From Ketobacter sp. MCCC 1A13808 (GTDB lineage: Bacteria > Pseudomonadota > Gammaproteobacteria > Pseudomonadales > Ketobacteraceae): a stretch of 64,000 nucleotides of DNA. Positions 27,007 to 35,474 of this stretch are shown piece by piece (position 1 is the first letter of the stretch; each line of letters starts with the position of its first letter). The stretch spans positions 558,001 to 622,000 of the forward strand of contig NZ_VRKW01000001.1 in assembly GCF_009746715.1 (NCBI RefSeq), read 5' to 3'. A model generated the notes under the pieces. The model searched no databases and was not told the origin of the DNA. It was given only the letters and a program-made list of their open reading frames with translations. The translations under genes were made by a program, and so were the position numbers.

Positions 27007-27744
27007 ATGCCTAGTACGCCATCAAACAGGGTTCCTTTGTTTATCCGCATTTCCAGCGGTACGATGCTCACCGTAAGCCTATTAATAGTATCCCTGTGGA
27101 GCGCCTGGCAATTAGCAGCCTGGGCCGATTTTGGATACACCTCCGGTTACCGCCTACTGAACATTGAACAACATATTCAGACCTACGGCCCGCAAAACCG
27201 CTACAAGCCCGATTTTCAACTTACCGCTCCAAGCCAGCACAAACGCCTTTTCTCGGACATCGCCGATGCCGTTCAGCATGGAGGCCGCGGACTGGAGTCG
27301 ATTTCCTATCAGACCGTCAAAGACGAAACCCATACACTATTACGCAAACCGGAAGTGGTCCACCTGCAGGACGTGGCCAACCTGATCAGTTTGTGTAATC
27401 GCATAGCCATCTTTAGCATTATGGTGCTGATAATTATGTTGTTGTATTACCGTAAACAAGGGCTCTCACCACCAAAACCAACACAAATTGCACTGGGCTC
27501 CATTATCGTACTCTGCCTAATGGGGCTGGCATTGTTCATCATTGGGCCGACCCAAACATTTTATTGGCTCCATACGAAAATTTTTCCGGACAATCATCAA
27601 TGGTTTTTTTATTACCAGGATTCACTGATGACCACATTGATGAAAGCGCCGGATCTATTTGGTTTTATTGCCGGTGTTTGGGCAGTAATAGCTATCCTGG
27701 TTTTTGCGTTGTTTCAGTATGCTGCTTACAAAATAATTCGATGA
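27007..27744 (+). CDS. DUF1461 / Lit-like integral membrane protein
   Basis: This 245-residue protein has four membrane helices (about residues 18-42, 130-150, 160-185 and 215-238) and the layout of DUF1461 (PF07314). HLQDVANLI is near residue 118, and HTKIFPDNHQWFFYYQDSL lies before the last helix. The family includes Lit, the lipoprotein intramolecular transacylase of Firmicutes, which moves an acyl chain on lipoproteins using conserved histidines. His residues are present in both regions expected to matter. Whether gammaproteobacterial members have this activity is unknown. The stop overlaps the start of the M16 protease gene (ATGA), so the two proteins are made together. Confidence 0.75.
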   Translation: MPSTPSNRVPLFIRISSGTMLTVSLLIVSLWSAWQLAAWADFGYTSGYRLLNIEQHIQTYGPQNRYKPDFQLTAPSQHKRLFSDIADAVQHGGRGLESISYQTVKDETHTLLRKPEVVHLQDVANLISLCNRIAIFSIMVLIIMLLYYRKQGLSPPKPTQIALGSIIVLCLMGLALFIIGPTQTFYWLHTKIFPDNHQWFFYYQDSLMTTLMKAPDLFGFIAGVWAVIAILVFALFQYAAYKIIR

Positions 27745-29153
27745 TACGGATTCTGATCTGCTTTTTCGGTATTCTGATGGCACCGGCGTTATCAGCGGAA
27801 AGCCGCTCTATGTCGGATAAACTGATGCAGGTGAAATCCTTTACCGCGGACAATGGCCTGCACGTCATTTTTCATCACCGCGACGACAGCGACACCTTCA
27901 CTGCACAACTGGTAGTAAATCTGGGACTACAGGACTTTTCCTGCAAAGACCGGCAAGCACCCCATTTGCTGGAACATATGTTACTGGAAGGCACTACCCG
28001 TTTCGATCGCAAAACATTACGCCAGCGAATACGCAACCTGGGCGGAAAAACCAAAGCCTACACGCGGGAAGAAAGCACCTACTACACGATCTCCCTGCAT
28101 TCCGATTATCCGGACATCGCACTGGATACACTGCACTCCGTCATCTCCGAACCTCGTTTCAATAAACAGGATTTCATTACTTCAAAACAGATCATTCATG
28201 CCGAACAGGGCTCCAACAGCAACTCAACCAGCCCGTTTGGTAAACCCATTCCTGTATTGACGGAAATGGCCAAGGCCCAGTTATTCAAAGGCACCGAATT
28301 ATATTGCGATAACCTAAGTTCCCCCGATCATCTGCGACTGGATTACATTAAAGCCTTGTATCGGGACCACTACGTAGCCAGTAACATGACACTCATCGTA
28401 ATCGGCCACTTCGACGAACAAGCAATTTTGGAGCTGATTGGGTCGCGTTTTATGGCCTTGCCGATGTTGCCAGAACCGAAACACAATCCTATCCCGCGCT
28501 GGCAACCGGATTACGCAACCATTAATGCCCGAAACGCATTATTTAACCCGGAAGCCAATCTGCACCTCTATTTACCCGGCGTCGGCAGCACCGACCCGCT
28601 GGCTGACTACTACGAGATCATTGCCGAGTACTTCAGTGAACAACTCTACTATGAAGTGCGTGGCGCAAAAGGGTTGGGATACACACCTCGAGCCCACCTG
28701 GACAATACAACCCGATATGGCTATATCGAAGCGACCACCAAAACCACATCGCGCTGGCTACCTGAGGCGCAGCAATCATTTGTGGATCTATATCAGCAAT
28801 TACAAAAAAAAGGTATTCCGGAAAAGGATGTGGAAAGAATCAAAGCCAAACTTGTTCTGGAGTTTGAAAGCAAGCAGCGGGATCACGATGAGCTAGCCAG
28901 CATCTATCGACGTAATCGGTTTCAAATTCGGGAAACAGGCAAGATGCCGGATTTTGTGGCGAACATAAAGCAGGTGAACGCCGGGAAGCTGAATCAGGTA
29001 ATTGCAACCCGATTCCCACCAAACCCGCTGATCGCGACTCATGTCAGGCCATCACTCTATCTGACCGTGCTACAGTTCGTACTGATATCCATGGTGGTGA
29101 CAGCCATGATCTGGCCGCTATTACGGCGCCTGCGCAAACGAAATCAATCGTGA
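27741..29153 (+). CDS. Membrane-anchored periplasmic M16 peptidase
   Basis: From ATG 27741 the protein is 470 residues: a signal peptide (FFGILMAPALSAES), then two M16 lobes and a C-terminal transmembrane helix with basic stop-transfer (TAMIWPLLRRLRKR). The zinc motif HLLEHMLLEGT (HxxEH) is in the first lobe, with a downstream Glu in IIHAEQGS. The second lobe has the Arg/Tyr pair in RGAKGLGYTPRA. It would therefore be an active zinc peptidase facing the periplasm, tethered to the inner membrane. The 4-bp overlap with the DUF1461 gene suggests a shared job in envelope protein maturation or degradation (inference). Confidence 0.87.
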   Translation: MIRILICFFGILMAPALSAESRSMSDKLMQVKSFTADNGLHVIFHHRDDSDTFTAQLVVNLGLQDFSCKDRQAPHLLEHMLLEGTTRFDRKTLRQRIRNLGGKTKAYTREESTYYTISLHSDYPDIALDTLHSVISEPRFNKQDFITSKQIIHAEQGSNSNSTSPFGKPIPVLTEMAKAQLFKGTELYCDNLSSPDHLRLDYIKALYRDHYVASNMTLIVIGHFDEQAILELIGSRFMALPMLPEPKHNPIPRWQPDYATINARNALFNPEANLHLYLPGVGSTDPLADYYEIIAEYFSEQLYYEVRGAKGLGYTPRAHLDNTTRYGYIEATTKTTSRWLPEAQQSFVDLYQQLQKKGIPEKDVERIKAKLVLEFESKQRDHDELASIYRRNRFQIRETGKMPDFVANIKQVNAGKLNQVIATRFPPNPLIATHVRPSLYLTVLQFVLISMVVTAMIWPLLRRLRKRNQS

Positions 29154-29162
29154 AGCAAAACA

Positions 29163-29190
29163 GGAATGCACTCGACCCGTAGTGCACTCC
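29163..29190 (-). terminator. Probable terminator for the ParA gene
   Basis: A ten-pair stem with one mismatch (29163-29172 with 29181-29190) lies 7 bp after the ParA stop. Read on the minus strand it is followed by TGTTTTGC. It may also serve the convergent M16 gene. Confidence 0.45.
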
Positions 29191-29196
29191 GCCGCG

Positions 29197-30009
29197 CTAG
29201 ACTATTTCTTTCTTTTCAGGTTCTTTTGCATTGACTGCAAAGCCGGGATGCAGCATTTCAAATAACGTCACAAACTCTTCTGTCAGCTTGTGTTTTGGCG
29301 CCAGATGAATCAGCGGTATACCCGAGTCGTGGGATTCCCGCATTTTTACCGAAGAAGAAATGTAAGCACCCAAAATAGGCAAGCCTTCGGCTTTCAGCTC
29401 ATCCACCATACGGGTAGGTAGACTGGCCCGCGGTTGAAACTGATTGACAATAATGCCTTCGACTTCCAGGTCATCGTTATGGTCCTGGCGGGTTTCTTCC
29501 ACATTCTCGATCAGATTGTACAAGGCCTGACGTGAAAACTCATCGCAGTCAAACGGGATTAAACAACTGTCCGCAGCGATAAGCGCCGACAATGTGTAAA
29601 AATTAAAGGCCGGAGGCGTATCAATATAAACAGCATCATAGCCACGTAACTTGCTCAGGGAATCCCTCAGTTTGAATATTTTATGTTTCGCTTCCAGTTG
29701 CGACATAATCTCACCCAACTCCGGATTGGCCGCAATCACATCCAGGTTTTCATATTTGGAATGGGTAATAAATTCCTCAAGGCTTCTTTTATGACGATGG
29801 CGAAACGAAAGAGTCTGGGCAAAGAACACACCGATATCCGATTCCCCAGTTTCAAAATCCCGGCCCAGCAAATACTGGGTGGAATTACATTGGGAATCCA
29901 AATCGATTAAAAGGGTTTTTAATCCGCGTTGAGCACTGATCGCAGCTAAATTTGAAGCAATACTGGATTTACCTACACCACCTTTCTGATTAAATACGAC
30001 TCGGCGCAT
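29197..30009 (-). CDS. Orphan ParA-family ATPase
   Basis: This 270-residue protein has a deviant Walker A FNQKGGVGKSSIASNLA at the very N-terminus, LLIDLDSQCNST (A'), and YDAVYIDTPPA (Walker B). GGGGAA precedes the ATG by 6 nt. There is no DNA-binding N-terminal extension and no ParB or parS-like gene next to it, so it is not a canonical chromosome-partition locus. Orphan ParA/MinD ATPases position cargo such as chemoreceptor arrays, carboxysomes or storage granules. The phasin gene 0.8 kb away makes granule positioning an idea, not a conclusion. Confidence 0.88.
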   Translation of the reverse strand: MRRVVFNQKGGVGKSSIASNLAAISAQRGLKTLLIDLDSQCNSTQYLLGRDFETGESDIGVFFAQTLSFRHRHKRSLEEFITHSKYENLDVIAANPELGEIMSQLEAKHKIFKLRDSLSKLRGYDAVYIDTPPAFNFYTLSALIAADSCLIPFDCDEFSRQALYNLIENVEETRQDHNDDLEVEGIIVNQFQPRASLPTRMVDELKAEGLPILGAYISSSVKMRESHDSGIPLIHLAPKHKLTEEFVTLFEMLHPGFAVNAKEPEKKEIV

Positions 30010-30096
30010 TTTGTATTCCCCGTGCTAGTGCTAGTCCGATTCCGGCCTAACGCTCTGCTGGCCAAAAAGATACGTCATTTTATAGAAGGCAAGGGC

Positions 30097-30510
30097 TTAT
30101 GTCTTGCTATCCGACCATTTTTCGGGACTCTCCGGATCAATAAGCGTCATTTCATCCTGCACCGAGTCGCCAAACCAACCCCGCAGTCGCTGCGAAACTT
30201 TGAGGCGTATTTCCGGAGTAATATACACCGACAGGCTACTGAGCACGGTGGTTAGAACCGCCAGGTCATCTGTAAAACCCAACACCGGCGTAATATCCGG
30301 AATCGCATCCGGCGTCACGAGAAAGTAACCTAATGCGGCAAAAATGGCAGTTTTGGTCCACACAGGGACGTTAGGGGATTTTGCCAGATAATAAAGCTGT
30401 AATACCCGGGATACAACGCCGACTCCGGCGCTGGCGAATACCCGGTTCAATTTCGGCATTACCCGTGACGGGTTAAAAGCACTTTTGTAATCGGATAACT
30501 TCACCGGCAT
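30097..30510 (-). CDS. YkvA/DUF1232 family membrane protein
   Basis: From ATG 30510 (AGGGAG 9 nt upstream) the protein is 137 residues. The family core ALGYFLVTPDAIPDITPV and GFTDDLAVL lies near residues 60-90, with a hydrophobic hairpin around it. Function of DUF1232 proteins is unknown. Upstream in-frame ATG 30603 would add a poorly structured, Arg-rich leader and is less likely. Confidence 0.83.
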   Translation of the reverse strand: MPVKLSDYKSAFNPSRVMPKLNRVFASAGVGVVSRVLQLYYLAKSPNVPVWTKTAIFAALGYFLVTPDAIPDITPVLGFTDDLAVLTTVLSSLSVYITPEIRLKVSQRLRGWFGDSVQDEMTLIDPESPEKWSDSKT

Positions 30511-30765
30511 AGAGGGCAGCTCCCTGATTAATAGGTGGCGTGAAAATAAATCGGTGCCAACATTGAAACAAGCTTGCGGCCACCTTGCAAACATTCGCGG
30601 CACTTGACCTAAATGGATTTTGCCAATAGCTTATTCTCAACTATAACAAGAAAAGCGCCTAACCACCTTAATGGCCACTTAGCGCCAATTCCAATCCGGT
30701 GTTAACATTAACGGAATGGATGCATTTCAATATATTCGCTTTTCCTGATCGAAAAGGACCACTCA

Positions 30766-31131
30766 ATGAGCAAAACCGACGACATCAAACGCCAATCAAA
30801 TAAGATTTGGTTAGCCGGCCTGGGTGCCTATTCAATGATGGAAGATTGTGGCAATGAACACTTCGATGAGCTGGTCTACAAAGGGCAGCTATTTGAAAAA
30901 GAAAACCAAACCAAAGAAATCGAAGCGGTGCCCGACTCCCGGCTGGATGAACTGAAAGTCAGGGCAAACCAAACCATGGATCGAATTGAACGCGCATTTG
31001 ATCTGCGGGTATCCTCAACCCTGGGCCGATTGGGTATAAGCCGCAAATCGGATCTGGATATGCTGAACCACAAGATCGATAAACTCGCCGCTGCACTAGA
31101 GAAAATCAGTGTAGAACTAGAAAAACAATAA
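30766..31131 (+). CDS. Phasin family (PHA granule-associated) protein
   Basis: The 121 residues begin with IWLAGLGAYSMME and FDELVYKGQLFEKE, the pattern of the PhaF/PhaI-type phasin family. A coiled-coil C-terminal half ends in DLDMLNHKIDKLAAALEKI. Phasins coat polyhydroxyalkanoate granules and can bind the nucleoid when they have a basic tail, which is absent here. No PHA synthase gene is in the window. It is followed 10 bp later by a small membrane protein gene, probably cotranscribed. Confidence 0.87.
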   Translation: MSKTDDIKRQSNKIWLAGLGAYSMMEDCGNEHFDELVYKGQLFEKENQTKEIEAVPDSRLDELKVRANQTMDRIERAFDLRVSSTLGRLGISRKSDLDMLNHKIDKLAAALEKISVELEKQ

Positions 31132-31141
31132 TGAATCTCTT

Positions 31142-31513
31142 ATGACCGAATTAGCCGTCAGTATCATTGCCACCGCCTTGCTCAGCAGTTTTTTTACTCT
31201 GGGCCTGGCCCAATACATCTTTAACAAACGCCTTAAACACCGGCTCGAAAATGAACTGTCTGAAGCAATCGCGCGGATTAAAGCAGAGGTCGGTCCAGAA
31301 GTAGAAGCGCGGGTTAAAAAGGGGGTTATGGAAGGATTCAAATCACTGCCATCAAGAGAAGTTTTGCGTGACACGACCCGAAGTATCGCCAAGACCGGGC
31401 TCGATATCATGGGCGATGGGTTGAAGATGGCAACGCGGCCTCGCACAACCACCAAAGGCCAACCCAAACCGGGCAGAAGACCGGGAGCTACACCGCTGGA
31501 TGAAGATAACTAA
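31142..31513 (+). CDS. Hypothetical single-pass membrane protein with helical tail
   Basis: This 123-residue protein has one N-terminal membrane helix (residues 4-26, VSIIATALLSSFFTLGLAQ), a charged amphipathic helix (RLKHRLENELSEAIARI) and a Pro/Gly/Arg-rich end. I do not recognise a family. The 10-bp gap from the phasin gene suggests a shared transcript. Confidence 0.6.
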   Translation: MTELAVSIIATALLSSFFTLGLAQYIFNKRLKHRLENELSEAIARIKAEVGPEVEARVKKGVMEGFKSLPSREVLRDTTRSIAKTGLDIMGDGLKMATRPRTTTKGQPKPGRRPGATPLDEDN

Positions 31514-31526
31514 GTGTGGGGGCTAT

Positions 31527-32300
31527 CTACCGGCCGCTGATCATGCGCGGTATCAGGATCACCATCGATAAAATAAGCAGAATCATCGTATCCAGCGACG
31601 TGCCATCAAACTGAAATACCTGTAAGTAGCCATTGTGAGCCAGAAATGCCACGACTATCAGACAGAAGCCAATGATGGTACTGATACGATTGGTGCGCTT
31701 GTCTGCTGCCAATTGCAACTTGATTGACTCAATTTCTTTCATCTGCTGATGAATCAGCTGCCCCTGTGCCTTCACGGCCATTAAGGTCTCGTTGGCCAAC
31801 TGAGGCAGGTGCTCGAGCCGGTCTATCCAGGCCGGATCGTGATGTTTCAGCGCGTCCATTAAACCGGTAAGACCTTCAAACTCTGGCAACCAGCTGCCTA
31901 ACACGCGCCTAACTAGGCTCCAGATGCTGAAATCTAAAGCAATTTGCAGGACCTCATTAAGAAACGCCTGGTCTCCGCTGACCCGTACCCCCTCCGCATC
32001 GGTGATACTCTCCGCACTGCTGCCTAAGACATATTGAGTGAGCAAGGTGGACGGCAGGGTAATACGCGCGTCGACAACCTCTTCGTATTCAAAGAAAATC
32101 TGTATGCCATCTTCACAAATTGCCAGAAAAAACATCCAGTCTGGCGTTGTCGTTTTAACCCGCAAGACGCGCCCTATATGGTCGTTGAGCCGCTCTTGCG
32201 CCATGGGTTCGTAGGATAGCGCCAGATTCACAGCCCCCTCCAGAACTTCCAATACCAAGTAACGGATCATAGATTCGTGGTTGTCAGACTCTGTAGCCAA
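31527..32300 (-). CDS. SCP2/UbiJ-like domain protein with C-terminal membrane helices
   Basis: This 257-residue protein begins with a region whose layout resembles UbiJ/SCP2 lipid-binding domains: LNDHIGRVLRVKTTTP, FEYEEVVDARITLPSTLL, then ITDAEGVRVSGDQAFLNEV. A predicted helical segment (about 165-200) and two C-terminal hydrophobic helices (about 205-255) follow. UbiJ binds ubiquinone precursors in the Ubi complex, but it is soluble and shorter, so this is a membrane-attached relative at best. The canonical ubiE-ubiJ-ubiB context is absent. An alternative start is ATG 32270. Confidence 0.6.
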   Translation of the reverse strand: MATESDNHESMIRYLVLEVLEGAVNLALSYEPMAQERLNDHIGRVLRVKTTTPDWMFFLAICEDGIQIFFEYEEVVDARITLPSTLLTQYVLGSSAESITDAEGVRVSGDQAFLNEVLQIALDFSIWSLVRRVLGSWLPEFEGLTGLMDALKHHDPAWIDRLEHLPQLANETLMAVKAQGQLIHQQMKEIESIKLQLAADKRTNRISTIIGFCLIVVAFLAHNGYLQVFQFDGTSLDTMILLILSMVILIPRMISGR

Positions 32301-32668
32301 TGCGAGATACCCAGTAGATTAGTTATTGTTCTTTCGGCGCCGAAGCTCAATGTAACACCATCGGCCGCCCCTGTGAATAAGAGCAAATATCGCAAGCAAT
32401 CTGCAAGCTCCAAGGTATAATAAGCCGATTTTTTTGGCCAGTATGACGTTGATTTAGAATATTTTTGTGAGATTTTGGTTAGCGGTATCGGTATATCCGG
32501 CTAGCTGCTATTACAGTTAGGAAAATGGGCTAGACCGAGTTCCGGCAAATCCAACAGTGCCGGCACCTTACGACGTTAGGTGAGTTCGCCAAAGGGAGAG
32601 GTCGATAACGCGCCCGCAGCCTTTCTGAATTCATATGACAAGCACACTTTGTTAGGGAACATCACTCG
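32301..32668. other. 368-bp divergent intergenic region before DUF445 gene
   Basis: No ORF is convincing. The leader of the DUF445 gene has two inverted repeats: CCGGCA/TGCCGG (32542-32547, 32558-32563) and a 17-bp near-palindrome ACCT...AGGT at 32566-32582. They may form RNA hairpins or operators. Confidence 0.4.
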
Positions 32669-33907
32669 ATGCTTGAGCTTTACAACGAGTTTGTAAACCA
32701 CCCGGATTTCTGGAAGTACATCAGTATCCCCTTCGTGGCAGCGATTGTAGGCTGGACAACTAACTGGCTGGCAATTCAGTTAACCTTCTATCCGATTAAA
32801 TTCATCGGTATACCGCCGTGGCTGGGTTGGCAGGGCATCATTCCCAAGAAAGGGAAAAAGATGGCGGGCATTGTTGTGGAAAATACCCTCGACAAGATCA
32901 GCACGATGCAAGAGATCTTTGACGAGTTCGAACCGGAAAAAATCGCCCATCACGTTATCAAGGTCGCTGATTCCCGCATAGAAGAGCTCACCGACGACAT
33001 CATGAATGAACGCAACACGGTGCTGTGGGAGAATCTGCCTAACATTGTAAAAAACCGGGCGTATAACCGGGCCCGCCGCCAGCTACCGGAGATGGTGGAC
33101 AATCTGATCGAAGATATGCACGCCAATATCGAAGACCTGATTGACCCTAAAGAGCTCATCATTAAACGGTTGTCCGAAGACAAGAACATGCTGAACCGTG
33201 TTTTTTGGGAGTGCGGCGAAACGGAATTTAAGTTCGTCATTAACTACGGCGCCGTATTTGGATTTATCTTCGGTTTGATTCAGATGGTCGTCTGGTGGTA
33301 CCACAAAGATTGGGTCATACTGCCCGCATTCGGTTTGTTGGTCGGACTGGCCACCAATTGGCTTGCCCTAAATTTAATTTTCCGCCCGCTCAATCCCACC
33401 AAACTTACCCCCTTCGGCCCCACCGTTCAGGGCTTATTCCTAAGCAGACAACGTGCCGTTTCTGAAGTGTTTTGCCGCATTGTCACAGCCGAAATCCTCA
33501 CTATCGGTCATATCATGGTGGAAATTTTTAAAGGACCGAAAGCCGATCGCGCCAAAGCCATGCTGAAAAAACACATGCGCCCAGTAATTGATGGTGGGGT
33601 AGTAAAAACAGTAGCGCAGCTCACCGTTGGTCCCGAAGGGTTTGTGGACTTGAAACGCACCATTGAAGAGAAAACAATTGAAATGTCGCTGGCTTCATTC
33701 GACGACCCGATCTTTTCTAAAGAACGTGGCAAAGTTGTTGAGCGCATGTTCCGGGAGCGGATGCAGGCGATGTCGTCAGAAGAATTCCAGGCATTATTAC
33801 GGCCGGCATTTGAAGAAGACGAATGGATCCTGATAACCATGGGCGGAGTGCTGGGGCTAATGGCCGGTTTGCTGCAACTAACATTGATGTTCACCGGTGC
33901 CGGATAG
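32669..33907 (+). CDS. DUF445 family membrane protein (first of tandem pair)
   Basis: This 412-residue protein has the DUF445 layout. A first membrane helix contains VGWTTNWLAIQLTFYPI, a long helical region (about 60-180) follows, a second TM part contains LATNWLALNLIFRPL, and the C-terminal helix is LGLMAGLLQLTLMF. The duplicated TNWLA motif is the family hallmark. The function is unknown; members are inner-membrane proteins with a large helical domain. A divergent copy follows at 34250. Confidence 0.87.
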   Translation: MLELYNEFVNHPDFWKYISIPFVAAIVGWTTNWLAIQLTFYPIKFIGIPPWLGWQGIIPKKGKKMAGIVVENTLDKISTMQEIFDEFEPEKIAHHVIKVADSRIEELTDDIMNERNTVLWENLPNIVKNRAYNRARRQLPEMVDNLIEDMHANIEDLIDPKELIIKRLSEDKNMLNRVFWECGETEFKFVINYGAVFGFIFGLIQMVVWWYHKDWVILPAFGLLVGLATNWLALNLIFRPLNPTKLTPFGPTVQGLFLSRQRAVSEVFCRIVTAEILTIGHIMVEIFKGPKADRAKAMLKKHMRPVIDGGVVKTVAQLTVGPEGFVDLKRTIEEKTIEMSLASFDDPIFSKERGKVVERMFRERMQAMSSEEFQALLRPAFEEDEWILITMGGVLGLMAGLLQLTLMFTGAG

Positions 33908-34249
33908 CCCGCTTTCATTCACTACCTGCATCCACGGCAACTGTACATTCCGACGCAGCCGCCCTCCTTTTCAGCCAAGGCAGCAGAGTGTTAATTTATC
34001 CTACAATGACCGCTATTTTTAGCTAATATACCTAATTAGCTACCGTCACGAACGCGGTAGCGATGGACCCGGAACGGCCTTGACTGAAAATAACTATAAT
34101 AATTCGGAACCGTGTCAGACCAACCTGTTTAACCCTTTTTCGGGAGCAACTTTACTGCTCTCGGATATTAATGCAATCTGGCAATCTGACATGCTATTTA
34201 TAGCAAACACTGGAGAGAGCCCCATGTTACGAGGAGATATAGCGCAAGC
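33908..34249. other. 342-bp gap between DUF445 paralogues
   Basis: It contains an inverted repeat TAGCTAAT (34020-34027)/ATTAGCTA (34035-34042). It also holds an 11-codon leader frame, including its stop (ATG 34224, stop 34254-34256), preceded by GGAGAGAG and overlapping the start of the downstream gene. The length and the leader suggest separate control of the second gene. Confidence 0.45.
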
Positions 34250-35473
34250 ATGCTAAATGCGCCGTCCTCGGAAAGCCTCATCGCTTTACTACCAATTCTG
34301 CTGCCTGTGCTGCTGGGTACTGCCGGCTGGGGCACGATCAAGCTGGTTCGCTTTCTCGCCATACACCCTCAGCGATTTATTGGTATCAAACCCTATTTGG
34401 GATGGCAGGGCTATTTTTTCACGAACAAAAACCGGTATATCGACTTATGGTCCCGGGGCGTTCTGGAAAAACTGGGCGGACTACAACAAATTTTCGAATT
34501 GATCGGCCCGGAAAAGGTCGTGACCCACCAACTGAACTACCTGCGTCCACAAATAGACGGCATCCTTGACCAAATCATGTCGGAAAAGAACGCCGTGCTG
34601 TGGGAAAACCTGCCGATACTGATTAAAAACCGCTTCTATGCCCGTGCGCACCGCTTGCTTCCGCGCATCATTGACGACATCGTCGAAGAATTAGGGGACG
34701 GCCTGCCCCGTATTTTGACCTATGAACACCTACTGAACTTTGCTGAGAAACAACAGCCAGGCACACTATTAAAACTTTACAATATTCTGAGCAGAAAAAC
34801 GTTTAACAGCATGGGCCGGTTCTGTGCCTGGATGGGTTTTATTCTGGGCTGTATACAACTGGTTATCGTTACGCTGACCGGCGCCGACAGCCTTTGGTTT
34901 TATGTTTTATGGAGCGCCTTCAGCGTCTTCTTTTTCTTCTGGGTATGTCAGCACTGGATCGAATACCCTTACAAACCCATCACCCTGGGGCGCTGGAAAA
35001 TCCGCAGCCCCTATGCCAAATTCCGCCTCGCACAGGATCAGGAACTGGCCAGCCTGCTAGCCGGTACTGTACTGTCACCGCGCAATCTCTTCGGTACGTT
35101 ATTGTATGAAGGCAATACCCGACACACACACACCATCATCAAGAAACAACTATCCGTGCTGGTCGAAGACGTTAATATCAGAACCTTTGTGCAGCTCACC
35201 CTGGGTCCGATCGGCTATGTAGAATTGAAAAGCGCTCTAACCGATAAGCTTACCAACGCCATTATCACACCTCTGCTGGACGAGCAATTTAACAATCAAC
35301 GCAGCCAAATTATTGCCGTGTTCATACGGGATCGCCTTAACACCATATCTGATTCGACTTTTTACACTGCATTAAAGAATATATTAACTCCCCTAGCCAT
35401 CGTCGCCGGTATTGGCGGCTTCTGGATAGGGGCTGCGGCCGGATTTTTACAATGGCTGCTGTTGTATTTCTAA
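34250..35473 (+). CDS. Divergent DUF445 paralogue (second of tandem pair)
   Basis: This 407-residue protein is alignable by eye to the preceding gene: RFIGIKPYLGWQGYF matches KFIGIPPWLGWQGII, and AVLWENLPILIKNRFYARA matches TVLWENLPNIVKNRAYNRA. It lacks both TNWLA motifs; the first is GTIKLVRFLAI and the second is CQHWIEYPYKPI. It keeps the membrane helices (about 8-30, 190-235 and 385-405). It is therefore a duplicated and strongly diverged copy, perhaps a partner of the first. AGGAG lies 15 nt before ATG 34250, too far for a good start, so translation may depend on the leader frame. Confidence 0.82.
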   Translation: MLNAPSSESLIALLPILLPVLLGTAGWGTIKLVRFLAIHPQRFIGIKPYLGWQGYFFTNKNRYIDLWSRGVLEKLGGLQQIFELIGPEKVVTHQLNYLRPQIDGILDQIMSEKNAVLWENLPILIKNRFYARAHRLLPRIIDDIVEELGDGLPRILTYEHLLNFAEKQQPGTLLKLYNILSRKTFNSMGRFCAWMGFILGCIQLVIVTLTGADSLWFYVLWSAFSVFFFFWVCQHWIEYPYKPITLGRWKIRSPYAKFRLAQDQELASLLAGTVLSPRNLFGTLLYEGNTRHTHTIIKKQLSVLVEDVNIRTFVQLTLGPIGYVELKSALTDKLTNAIITPLLDEQFNNQRSQIIAVFIRDRLNTISDSTFYTALKNILTPLAIVAGIGGFWIGAAAGFLQWLLLYF

Positions 35474-35474
35474 A

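Noticed and set aside
28438-28896. 152-codon plus-strand frame overlapping the M16 peptidase
   Set aside because: Out-of-frame shadow; the M16 frame carries the conserved motifs.
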